DNA of 7,595 nucleotides, from contig CALCMV010000124.1 of NCBI GenBank assembly GCA_937967535.1, positions 1 to 7,595 of the forward strand, read 5' to 3'. The stretch is from an uncultured Saprospiraceae bacterium (lineage in GTDB: Bacteria > Bacteroidota > Bacteroidia > Chitinophagales > Saprospiraceae). The notes below the pieces were generated by a model. That model was not told the DNA's origin, did not search any database, and worked only from the letters and a program-made list of their open reading frames with translations. This document shows, piece by piece, positions 1-5,732 of this stretch. How positions within the stretch are numbered: the first letter of the stretch is position 1; each line of letters opens with the position of its first letter. Made by a program: the position numbers and the translations under genes.

Positions 1-22
1 CCCTGTCCCTACTGTCCATACG

Positions 23-55
23 TTTGGCGTGTGCGAATGATGGCGTTTATATTTG
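23..55 (+). promoter_or_regulatory. Bacteroidota-type promoter for the cytochrome gene
   Basis: TTTG at 23-26 lies 21 nt upstream of TATATTTG at 48-55. This is a full match to the Bacteroidota -7 pattern TAnnTTTG with a -33 TTG at an accepted distance. Transcription would start near position 62 and leave a leader of about 70 nt. A second -7 match, TATTTTTG at 92-99, is closer to the gene but has no -33 partner, so it is the weaker candidate. Confidence 0.5.
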
Positions 56-133
56 CCATTTCACAAAACCAAACCCTGATTTTCTGCGTTATATTTTTGA
101 TAAAATTTTGGTAAATCCTTTCAAAATTTAGCC

Positions 134-598
134 ATGAATAACAACTTTCGATTACTACTTTTTTTGGTGACGCTTCTATTGGTTTTGTTAATAAGTGGCT
201 TTTCATTTATTCTTGTAAATCAACATATTACAACGAAAGAAGAAGAACCTTGGGGATGGTGTGGAACACCTGACCCACCCGATAATCCGACCTATGATTT
301 GGGCGAAGCCCTCTTCAAAGTCAACTGTGCTTCTTGCCATAATAAAAATATGAACGTTGACATGACAGGACCGGCACTCGGCGGTGTTTTGGAAAGATGG
401 AATGGAGACACTATGCGGCTCACCAATTTTATCAGAAATACTCAAGCCTATATTGCTACTACAAGTGACCCTTATGCGACCACATTATGTAATGAATGGG
501 AGTCGGTTATGCAGAATTTTCCTAATTTGACCGATGAAGAAATTAAAGCAATTATTGAGTACACAGAATCCTACTATGTGTATCAGTTAATGTACTGA
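134..598 (+). CDS. Membrane-anchored monoheme c-type cytochrome
   Basis: A 154-residue protein with one uncleaved N-terminal membrane helix (about residues 6-28, Leu-rich) and a small periplasmic cytochrome c domain. The heme-binding site is C65-A-S-C68-H69, which binds heme covalently with H69 as the proximal ligand. A 'TGPALGGV' stretch at residues 78-85 is typical of class I cytochrome c. Met126, just before 'NFPNLTDEEIKAIIEY', is the likely distal ligand. Expected role: one-electron carrier at the outer face of the inner membrane; the partner is not visible. Two extra cysteines, C43 and C119, lie outside the heme motif and could form a disulfide (inference). No oxidase or other respiratory gene is next to it. 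The start is the first ATG in frame and places the hydrophobic helix directly at the N terminus. The family call is secure; the redox partner is unknown. Confidence 0.9.
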   Translation: MNNNFRLLLFLVTLLLVLLISGFSFILVNQHITTKEEEPWGWCGTPDPPDNPTYDLGEALFKVNCASCHNKNMNVDMTGPALGGVLERWNGDTMRLTNFIRNTQAYIATTSDPYATTLCNEWESVMQNFPNLTDEEIKAIIEYTESYYVYQLMY

Positions 599-655
599 TT
601 TTTACTCCGGCACTTCTCCAAAATCCAAGACCAACAACAACCTCTTACCCACAAA

Positions 656-706
656 CAAACACAAAATTTCTCCATATTTTTTACATAAAAAGAAATTTTG
701 TGTTTG
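656..706. terminator. 16-bp inverted repeat between convergent genes, possible bidirectional terminator
   Basis: The arm CAAACACAAAATTTCT (656-671) is the exact reverse complement of 691-706, with a 19-nt loop. It lies in the 122-bp gap between the stops of the cytochrome gene and porV, where a shared terminator is expected. Neither side has the usual run of T after the stem, although the stem itself is AT-rich. Termination is therefore inferred from position rather than from a textbook motif. Confidence 0.45.
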
Positions 707-720
707 CTACCATTCGAAAA

Positions 721-1908
721 TCACTTTTCAATATCAATAAAATTAACCAATAGAGAGAATCTCAATGTTCTGTCTAAAAGATGACGCTGCTTAGTAAGTG
801 TTGCCAAATATGAAATATCAACTGACACATATTGCTTATAATTAAAACCCGCACCAAATGTGAAGAACTTACGATTGCCTTTCAGCTTATGCTCATTGAA
901 ATGCCCAAGTCGTAGTGTAGCATATTTATAGTGAATCTCTGTGCCGAATGAATAGGTATTTTCTCGCATTTCCTCCCTGAAGCCGCCCGGTGCATCACCA
1001 AAAGAGCCTAGTGCCGCCGCAACCACAGAGCGTTCTTTATAATCAGGAATAAAAGGGTCGCCACCACCTGCATTTTCAGGGCTGAATGGGTTGCCGCCCG
1101 GCGGTGTAGGTGCAAGCAAACGGTTGATGTCCAATGCTGTATGAATCCAAAAATCTTCTCCAAGTGTAAATCGGAAACCACCGCCAATACCGAGATTAGT
1201 GGGAATAAAATCACCGATACTGCCTTCCGTGTATTTTATTTTTGACCCTAGATTGGTGATGGCACCACCGAGCGTAAAGTCCACAAAATCAGCTATCGGT
1301 GCTTTGTAAGTAAACGAAATATCGCCCGCCACCGACTTGCCGGGAACGATAACCTCATTCTGAACTGTCTGACCATTAGCGAGTTTTGAATAAATATATT
1401 TCAGGGTAAGCCCGGCAGCAAATCGCTCGCCCAATTGCCGATTGTATGAAAGCGCAAAATCCATTTCAAAAGGCTTATCGACACCAAGTGGCTGTCCGTT
1501 TGGGTCTGTAAACGAAATTTCGCCCAACGAAAAACGACGAAAAGACAGCCCGACAGTTTGTAATTCGTCGATAGCTACATAACCGGAAGCAGTTGTAAGG
1601 TAAACGTCTTTCAAGCCTAAACTTCTCAACCAAGGCGTATAAGTACCCGAAAAACCAAACCGTCTATCGACAAATGCCAATTGAGAGCTATTAGAAAAAA
1701 TAGAATTGGCATCGGGTGAAATCGTGAGTCTATTATCCCCCATTCCGCCACTGCGAGCATCATTGACAATCCGCAGATAAGGTACAGAAGTGACAATAGT
1801 ATTAACGCATGACTGTCCTGTTACTATATCGCATTGAGCAGATAAATGACCGGAGAATAAAAACAAAGAAGCAATAAGAAAGGTGCTTAATTTGATTGTG
1901 TTTTTCAT
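721..1908 (-). CDS. porV: Type IX secretion system outer membrane protein PorV (LptO)
   Basis: A 395-residue FadL-like beta-barrel protein. A signal peptide is clear: a basic start, a hydrophobic core at residues 7-18 and a likely signal peptidase I cut after 'LSA' (A24/Q25). The segments 'PYLRIVNDARSGGMGD' (43-58) and 'SPDANSIFSNSSQLAF' (64-79) match the family hallmark, a conserved DAR..GMGD followed by PDANSIF.N. The rest alternates short polar loops and amphipathic strands, as expected for a barrel. In studied Bacteroidota, PorV binds cargo carrying T9SS C-terminal domains after passage through the SprA translocon and delivers it to the PorU sortase and attachment complex. Length agrees with known PorV proteins of about 390-400 residues. 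In Porphyromonas gingivalis and Flavobacterium johnsoniae porU lies next to porV. Here the gene stands alone, convergent with the cytochrome gene and divergent from a lipoprotein gene. The start is supported by the well-placed signal peptide. Confidence 0.92.
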   Translation of the reverse strand: MKNTIKLSTFLIASLFLFSGHLSAQCDIVTGQSCVNTIVTSVPYLRIVNDARSGGMGDNRLTISPDANSIFSNSSQLAFVDRRFGFSGTYTPWLRSLGLKDVYLTTASGYVAIDELQTVGLSFRRFSLGEISFTDPNGQPLGVDKPFEMDFALSYNRQLGERFAAGLTLKYIYSKLANGQTVQNEVIVPGKSVAGDISFTYKAPIADFVDFTLGGAITNLGSKIKYTEGSIGDFIPTNLGIGGGFRFTLGEDFWIHTALDINRLLAPTPPGGNPFSPENAGGGDPFIPDYKERSVVAAALGSFGDAPGGFREEMRENTYSFGTEIHYKYATLRLGHFNEHKLKGNRKFFTFGAGFNYKQYVSVDISYLATLTKQRHLLDRTLRFSLLVNFIDIEK

Positions 1909-1980
1909 AACATTAAATTTAAAGTGTGATTTATATTTGTGTATGTCGAATTTCGAGGGTTTTCAGAAAAAAATACATTT

Positions 1981-1988
1981 CAAAGATA
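1981..1988 (-). promoter_or_regulatory. -7 element of a likely porV promoter
   Basis: The minus strand reads TATCTTTG, a full match to TAnnTTTG. Transcription would start near 1975, giving porV a leader of about 65 nt. No TTG is visible 17-23 nt further upstream, so only half of the promoter is supported. Confidence 0.35.
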
Positions 1989-2117
1989 AGGTTTTCTATA
2001 ATTAATGGTTAATTATTAATGATTAATAAATTTTCTTAATTATTATTCAAAACGATTGTACAGCGTTTTTTATTTTAAAAATGTTAAAAAAATTAACACT
2101 TATAAAACGCTTGTTGC

Positions 2118-2144
2118 GGCAAGAAATTTGCTACAAATTTCGCC
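2118..2144. repeat. Hairpin-forming palindrome
   Basis: GAAATTTG (2123-2130) and CAAATTTC (2134-2141) form a perfect 8-bp stem with a 3-nt CTA loop. After a 2-nt AA bulge on the left side, GGC (2118-2120) pairs with GCC (2142-2144). It sits about 85 bp upstream of the lipoprotein start. No run of T follows on either strand, so it is not a standard terminator. A dispersed palindromic repeat is the likelier reading. Confidence 0.45.
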
Positions 2145-2203
2145 TGACTATGCAAATCAAAAATCATAAAATCAAAAACCACCTAATTCATTTATAACTT
2201 CCT

Positions 2204-2211
2204 TATCTTTA
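2204..2211 (+). promoter_or_regulatory. Possible -7 element for the lipoprotein gene
   Basis: TATCTTTA differs from TAnnTTTG only in the last base and lies 18 nt before the start codon, which would leave a very short leader. No TTG is visible at the -33 distance. Weak support. Confidence 0.25.
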
Positions 2212-2229
2212 CACTCAATTCAATTTTTT

Positions 2230-2736
2230 ATGAAAAAAATAATTCCCTTATTATTAGTTGTTATTGGTTTAAGTGCTTGTAAAAAAGCAGTTTATAACCG
2301 CAATTGCTGTGCCACGGGAGGTGGCGTCTCCATTTTTTTCGGTGGTTATCTTACTGTTCCCAATGCCTTCACTCCCAATGGCGATGGCGTAAATGACAAA
2401 CTCGAACCTATTATGTTCGGTGTAGACGAATACACCCTCACTGTCGTACTTGACGGCGAAACCCTCTTTACCGGTACAAATGAAGGTTGGGATGGCAGAG
2501 TAGATGGAAATATAGAACGAGGTATCTACGGCTATATCTTTGATATTGAGACGACTAAGGGTGATACAGAGCAATTGCGCGGACAAATCTGCTCTATCCC
2601 CGACCCTGCCGGTGCTTGTATCAACGAAGCCGAAAGGTGCGCTTTTGAAAATCAATTCATCCCCGACCCCAATCCCGAACTCATCGGTGAATACGACCCT
2701 CAAACCGTTCCAAGCCCCATTTTTTGTGATGAGTAA
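2230..2736 (+). CDS. Lipoprotein with a CHU_C-like (gliding-motility-associated C-terminal) domain
   Basis: A 168-residue protein. The N terminus is a lipoprotein signal: 'MKK', a hydrophobic core at residues 4-13 and the lipobox L14-S-A-C17. Residues 18-19 are lysines and no acidic surface-export signal follows, so a periplasm-facing anchor is more likely than surface display (inference). Residues about 43-120 match the CHU_C-like domain: 'VPNAFTPNGDGVNDKLEP' (43-60), W87-D-G and 'GIYGYIFDIETTKGD' (98-112). In its usual setting this domain ends very large secreted adhesins and acts as a type B T9SS sorting signal. Here it is nearly the whole mature protein and is followed by about 48 more residues rich in Pro, Asp and Cys (C121, C130, C137, C166). 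With C26 and C27, six cysteines besides the lipidated one suggest disulfides. Divergent from porV. Function unknown; a T9SS or cell-envelope role is inferred. Confidence 0.85.
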   Translation: MKKIIPLLLVVIGLSACKKAVYNRNCCATGGGVSIFFGGYLTVPNAFTPNGDGVNDKLEPIMFGVDEYTLTVVLDGETLFTGTNEGWDGRVDGNIERGIYGYIFDIETTKGDTEQLRGQICSIPDPAGACINEAERCAFENQFIPDPNPELIGEYDPQTVPSPIFCDE

Positions 2737-2855
2737 TGTACTGACGTGCTGATGTACCGACGTGCTGATGTAGTTTTTTTCGCATAGCGAAAAATCCTCA
2801 TTCACACTCACACACCAACACGTCAGCACATCAGCACACCAACACATCAGCACAT
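2737..2855. repeat. Nested inverted and tandem repeat filling the intergenic gap
   Basis: The left arm has two adjacent 16-mers, CTGACGTGCTGATGTA (2741-2756) and CCGACGTGCTGATGTA (2757-2772), which differ at one base. The right arm has two copies of ACATCAGCAC (2828-2837 and 2844-2853), also 16 nt apart and complementary to the left units. Pairing 2736-2772 against 2855-2819 gives 28 of 37 Watson-Crick pairs. Eight of the nine mismatches would be G-U pairs in RNA made from the minus strand. A second small hairpin (2776-2794) lies in the loop. The left arm begins directly after the lipoprotein stop and the right arm runs into the ABC-F start codon. It resembles dispersed REP-like repeats of Bacteroidota genomes. 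Confidence 0.75.
2776..2794. repeat. Perfect 8-bp hairpin at the centre of the repeat
   Basis: TTTTTCGC (2776-2783), loop ATA, GCGAAAAA (2787-2794). It forms the apex of the larger inverted repeat. It could slow or stop transcription leaving the lipoprotein gene, but no run of T follows the stem on the plus strand, so a terminator role is only possible. Confidence 0.5.
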
Positions 2856-4725
2856 GAACTACCTTACTGTCGAAAATATTAGCAAATCGTTTGGCGAAAA
2901 TATTCTTTTCGAGAACCTCTCTTTTCATGTAGAAAGTGGGCAAAAAGTCGCGTTTGTAGCACGGAATGGTACAGGTAAATCGACTTTGCTGAAAATCATT
3001 ACGGGTGAGGAACGTGCAGAAGGAGAACGTGCTAAAGTCTTATTGTACAAAGGAATACGATTGGCGTATTTGGAACAAGCCCCCGAATTTGATAGTAACC
3101 AAACTGTACTCGAAGCCGTTTTTGATACGGATAATGAAATGCTCAATGCCATTCGTAATTACGAAATGTGCCTATTGCGCCCCGATGATGAGGAAGCCCT
3201 CCAAAACGCCCTCGCCAAGATGGACGAACTCGAAGCATGGGACTTTGAGGTACACATCAAACAGATACTTTCCAAATTGAATATCACGGACTTAGAGCAG
3301 TCTGTAACCGTACTTTCGGGCGGACAACAAAAGCGGGTCGCATTGGCGAAGGTACTGATAGACGAGCCGGATTTTTTGATATTGGATGAGCCGACCAACC
3401 ACTTGGATTTGGAGATGATTGAGTGGTTGGAAAATTATTTGACGAAATCAAAATTGACCTTATTGATGGTAACGCACGACCGCTATTTTTTGGAGCGTGT
3501 GTGCGATACAATTTTGGAATTGGATGAAGGAGAAATTTACCGCTATCGCGGAAATTATTCGCATTTTCTCATCAAAAAACACGAACGACAGGAACATAAA
3601 GTGCGCGAGGTCACGCGAGCGCGTAGCCTCATGCGCGGCGAGTTGAATTGGATGCGAAAGCAGCCCAAAGCACGCGGTACGAAAGCAAAAGCACGGATTG
3701 ATGCCTTCTATGAATTGGAGTCACGAGCAGAGAAAAATATCAAGGAAGAAGCCGTCAAAATGGACATCAAAACCACCCGAATGGGCAGCAAAATCCTTGA
3801 ATTGCACAATGTCTCGAAGGGCTACGGGGATTTGAAGTTGATTGAGAAATTTGACTATAAATTTAAGAAAAAAGACCGTATTGGCATCATCGGAAAAAAT
3901 GGTACGGGCAAGTCCACCCTGCTTAATCTGATGTTGCAATTTGACAAGCCAGATACGGGAAAAATCGTGAAGGGCGAGACGGTACAATTTGGTTATTATT
4001 CGCAAGACGGCATTCAGCTTTCGGAACAAAAAAAGGTCATTGAAGTGGTGCGCGATATTGCGGAGTACATTCCGATTGAAGGTAAAGGGCGCAATATTAC
4101 CGCATCCGTTTTGTTGGAGCATTTTCTATTTCCAAAAGAACAACACTATAACTTTGTACACAAATTGAGTGGTGGCGAACGCCGCCGCCTGTACTTGCTC
4201 ACGATATTGATGCAAAACCCGAATTTCCTGATTCTGGATGAGCCGACGAATGACTTGGATATATTGACACTCAATGTGTTGGAGGAGTTTTTGATCGAAT
4301 TTAAAGGCTGCCTTGTTATCGTATCGCACGACAGGTATTTTATGGATAAATTGGTGGAACATACCTTCGCATTTGAAGGCGATGGCGTGATTCGTGATTT
4401 TCCGGGCAACTATACACAGTATCGCGACAAGCAAGAAGCAGAAGCCGCTGCTGCACGCGAAGCCATCGAAAATGCGCCTAAAAAAGAAGTTGCGGCAGCC
4501 CCGAAAAAAGACCATCAAATCTCTCGCGAACAACGCAAAGCCGTCAATCGTGTCGAAAATCAAATCAAAAAACTCGAAGCCAAAAAAACTGAATTGTCCG
4601 ATAAATTTTCTGACCCAAATCTTAATCCCGACGACATCCCTGCCTTAGCGCGTGAATTGGAAGATATTAAGCAGCAAATCGAAGAAAAAGAAATGGAATG
4701 GATGGAAATGGTAGAAGAAATGTAG
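2854..4725 (+). CDS. ABC-F family ATPase, Uup-like
   Basis: A 623-residue soluble protein with two ABC ATPase domains and no membrane segments, the ABC-F layout. Domain 1: Walker A 'ARNGTGKST' (36-44), signature LSGGQ (154-158), Walker B FLILDEP (174-180) and switch H208. Linker (about 242-305): a charged, Arg/Lys-rich helical pair typical of the ABC-F ribosome-contacting linker. Domain 2: Walker A 'GKNGTGKST' (347-355), signature LSGGE (438-442), Walker B FLILDEP (458-464) and switch H492. An Ala/Glu/Lys-rich stretch (527-552) leads into a C-terminal coiled coil (about 556-623), the Uup-type extension. Members act on ribosomes or translation stalls, and Uup also affects transposon excision; the exact role here is inferred. 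Walker A of domain 1 starts with Ala instead of Gly, probably tolerated. The first in-frame ATG after a TAG at 2785 sets the start. That ATG overlaps the end of the upstream repeat, and there is no Shine-Dalgarno sequence. Confidence 0.93.
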   Translation: MNYLTVENISKSFGENILFENLSFHVESGQKVAFVARNGTGKSTLLKIITGEERAEGERAKVLLYKGIRLAYLEQAPEFDSNQTVLEAVFDTDNEMLNAIRNYEMCLLRPDDEEALQNALAKMDELEAWDFEVHIKQILSKLNITDLEQSVTVLSGGQQKRVALAKVLIDEPDFLILDEPTNHLDLEMIEWLENYLTKSKLTLLMVTHDRYFLERVCDTILELDEGEIYRYRGNYSHFLIKKHERQEHKVREVTRARSLMRGELNWMRKQPKARGTKAKARIDAFYELESRAEKNIKEEAVKMDIKTTRMGSKILELHNVSKGYGDLKLIEKFDYKFKKKDRIGIIGKNGTGKSTLLNLMLQFDKPDTGKIVKGETVQFGYYSQDGIQLSEQKKVIEVVRDIAEYIPIEGKGRNITASVLLEHFLFPKEQHYNFVHKLSGGERRRLYLLTILMQNPNFLILDEPTNDLDILTLNVLEEFLIEFKGCLVIVSHDRYFMDKLVEHTFAFEGDGVIRDFPGNYTQYRDKQEAEAAAAREAIENAPKKEVAAAPKKDHQISREQRKAVNRVENQIKKLEAKKTELSDKFSDPNLNPDDIPALARELEDIKQQIEEKEMEWMEMVEEM

Positions 4726-4799
4726 GTTGTTCAGGTCATAATTGTGGGTGAATAGCTTATAGTTTTTTTTATAGAAACATTTTATTTTTATTTAATATC

Positions 4800-4830
4800 T
4801 TGTTAATTCAAAATAAATGACTTATATTTG
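4800..4830 (+). promoter_or_regulatory. Orphan Bacteroidota-type promoter
   Basis: TTG (4800-4802), a 20-nt spacer and TATATTTG (4823-4830) match both promoter boxes at normal spacing, the best such match in the window. It points away from the ABC-F gene into sequence with no protein gene on this strand. Transcription would begin near 4836-4838. Confidence 0.55.
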
Positions 4831-4836
4831 TAGGGT

Positions 4837-5013
4837 AGGCAAATTATTAACTCCAATCCAAAGGACTTCACATCTAAATTGCAATAAACTTTTCCCATTT
4901 CATAAACCATTATGCTCCCTGATGTGTATTTATTAGTATGAATACAAAAGAACTAACTTATTTGTCATAGGGTAAGGAGGTGCAGATACTTGTCAATCTG
5001 TGCCTCTTTTTTT
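4837..5013 (+). ncRNA. Putative small RNA of about 175 nt
   Basis: Bounded by the promoter match at 4800-4830 and the intrinsic terminator at 4977-5013, this stretch looks like an independent transcription unit. The 5' end is inferred from the -7 box. Possible folding: GTATTTAT (4926-4933) with ATGAATAC (4938-4945) forms an 8-bp hairpin with one G-U pair and a 4-nt loop. This lies inside a longer-range pairing of CCCTgATG (4917-4924) with CATAGGG (4966-4972), and the terminator hairpin closes the 3' end. The size is in the range of 6S-like RNAs, but I see no sequence feature that assigns it to 6S, SRP RNA or any other named family. Two very short frames (9 and 10 codons, 4912-4970) lie inside. 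Transcription is not proven. Confidence 0.42.
4977..5013 (+). terminator. Rho-independent terminator
   Basis: The stem GAGGTGCAGAT (4977-4987) pairs with ATCTGTGCCTC (4996-5006): nine Watson-Crick and two G-U pairs, with an 8-nt loop. Seven T (5007-5013) follow directly. It works only in the plus direction, because the minus strand lacks a T run after the stem. It could end read-through from the ABC-F gene, about 250 nt upstream, or the putative small RNA. Confidence 0.8.
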
Positions 5014-5085
5014 GTGTTGGTATGTCCTTGTATTTTGCTTGGCAAAAGAATGACTGCAACACGAAAACACCACGAAACCACAAGA

Positions 5086-5634
5086 CTAGGACTCCTTCAA
5101 TCGCTCCTTGAATTGTTTGCGGAATTTCTGAACTTTCGGCGTGATGATGTAGGCACAATAACTCTGTCCCGGATTGGTATTGTAATAATTTTGATGGTAA
5201 TTTTCTGCTGCGTAAAAGGTATCGGCAGGGCTGATTTCGGTCACAATCGGGTCTGCCCAATCACCGGAAGCATCGGCAGCAGCTTTGGAGTCTTCGGCAA
5301 TCTTTTTTTGGGTATCGTCGTGATAAAAGATGGCAGAACGGTACTGCTTACCTTTGTCATTGCCTTGTCGGTTGAGCGTTGTGGGGTCGTGAGTATACCA
5401 GAAAACTTCGAGGATTTCTTCGAAGGAAATGACCGCCGGGTCGTACACCAATCGGCATACTTCGGCATGCCCCGTCGTGCCGGTACATATCTGCTGATAA
5501 CTAGGGTATTTGACCTCGCCGCCCATATAACCCGATACGACCGACTCCACACCACGCAAATCCTGAAAGACCGCCTCTACACACCAAAAACAACCCGCAC
5601 CGAGTGTCGCAATTTCTTTTTTGTTTGTGTCCAT
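5086..5634 (-). CDS. msrA: Peptide-methionine (S)-S-oxide reductase MsrA
   Basis: A 182-residue cytosolic enzyme that reduces the S-epimer of methionine sulfoxide in proteins and free methionine, using thioredoxin. The catalytic motif G14-C15-F-W-C18-V-E holds the nucleophile C15. Other family landmarks are 'GYMGG' (35-39), 'YPSYQQICTGTTGHAEV' (43-59), 'YDP' (64-66), 'THDPTTLNRQGND' (81-93), 'GKQYRSAIFY' (95-104) and the 'NYHQNYY' segment (145-151). The C-terminal 'NPGQSYC' (154-160) supplies C160, the likely resolving cysteine; C18 next to the active site may also take part. There is no signal peptide and no fused MsrB domain. The length is normal for the single-domain form. It lies 98 bp downstream of the SRPBCC gene on the same strand and may be co-transcribed, though the gap leaves room for its own promoter, which I could not find. 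No clear ribosome binding site precedes the start. Confidence 0.95.
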   Translation of the reverse strand: MDTNKKEIATLGAGCFWCVEAVFQDLRGVESVVSGYMGGEVKYPSYQQICTGTTGHAEVCRLVYDPAVISFEEILEVFWYTHDPTTLNRQGNDKGKQYRSAIFYHDDTQKKIAEDSKAAADASGDWADPIVTEISPADTFYAAENYHQNYYNTNPGQSYCAYIITPKVQKFRKQFKERLKES

Positions 5635-5656
5635 ATTTTTTTAACAATATTTTTTT

Positions 5657-5716
5657 GGGAAGGTTTTAGTTTTGCGGACAAGCTGAAAACATGCCCTTAA
5701 TTTTCTTCGCCTTCCC
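5657..5716 (-). repeat. Inverted repeat in the msrA leader region
   Basis: GGGAAGG (5657-5663) is the reverse complement of CCTTCCC (5710-5716), with 46 nt between. A second pairing sits just inside it on one side: GTTTTAG (5664-5670) with CTGAAAAC, allowing one bulge. No T run follows on the minus strand, so it is not a standard terminator for the SRPBCC gene. It could shape the msrA leader RNA, or be chance. Confidence 0.25.
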
Positions 5717-5732
5717 TTTGATTCAACTTACT

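Larger units (their letters stand above)
1909..2229. other. Divergent AT-rich spacer between porV and the lipoprotein gene
   Basis: These 321 bp hold no credible gene. They contain a minus-strand -7 match for porV (1981-1988), a short tract of overlapping TTAAT/ATTAAT repeats (about 2001-2045), a strong hairpin (2118-2144) and a near-match -7 element just ahead of the lipoprotein gene (2204-2211). Regulation of both flanking genes most likely acts here. Confidence 0.6.
4726..5085. other. Gap between convergent genes holding a promoter-terminator unit
   Basis: These 360 bp lie between the stops of the ABC-F gene and msrA. No protein gene is visible. The section just after the ABC-F stop is AT-rich with a T8 run (about 4753-4760) but no convincing hairpin. 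It is followed by a plus-strand promoter match (4800-4830) and an intrinsic terminator (4977-5013). A small perfect hairpin, TTTTGC-TTG-GCAAAA, lies at 5033-5047 near the 3' end of msrA. Confidence 0.6.

Noticed and set aside
9..206. Minus-strand frame of 65 codons at the window start
   Set aside because: It overlaps the cytochrome start and its promoter, has no recognisable motif and has low-complexity composition.
1932..1939. TATATTTG match on the plus strand
   Set aside because: It is 290 bp from the next plus-strand gene, has no TTG at the right distance and lies in AT-rich DNA where such matches arise by chance.
2741..2853. CRISPR-like array
   Set aside because: The 16-mers are directly adjacent with no unique spacers and appear as inverted arms, so this is a palindromic repeat.
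2269..2943. Minus-strand frame of 224 codons with a Cys/Trp-rich 'VLMCWCADVLTCWC' stretch
   Set aside because: It runs antisense to the lipoprotein gene, and the Cys/Trp pattern is just the translation of the 16-nt repeat. Such frames arise wherever this kind of repeat lies.
2889..2985. Ala in place of Gly at the first position of Walker A in ABC-F domain 1 as a sign of an inactive ATPase
   Set aside because: The essential G-x-G-K-S part (G39, G41, K42, S43) is intact, as are the signature and Walker B. This substitution alone does not suggest loss of function.
4735..4775. Terminator for the ABC-F gene at the T8 run
   Set aside because: No stable stem precedes the T run; only a 3-bp ATA/TAT pairing is possible. 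The real intrinsic terminator is at 4977-5013.
4990..5700. Plus-strand frame of 236 codons opposite msrA
   Set aside because: It is antisense to a clear msrA over most of its length, shows no family features and begins inside the terminator hairpin.
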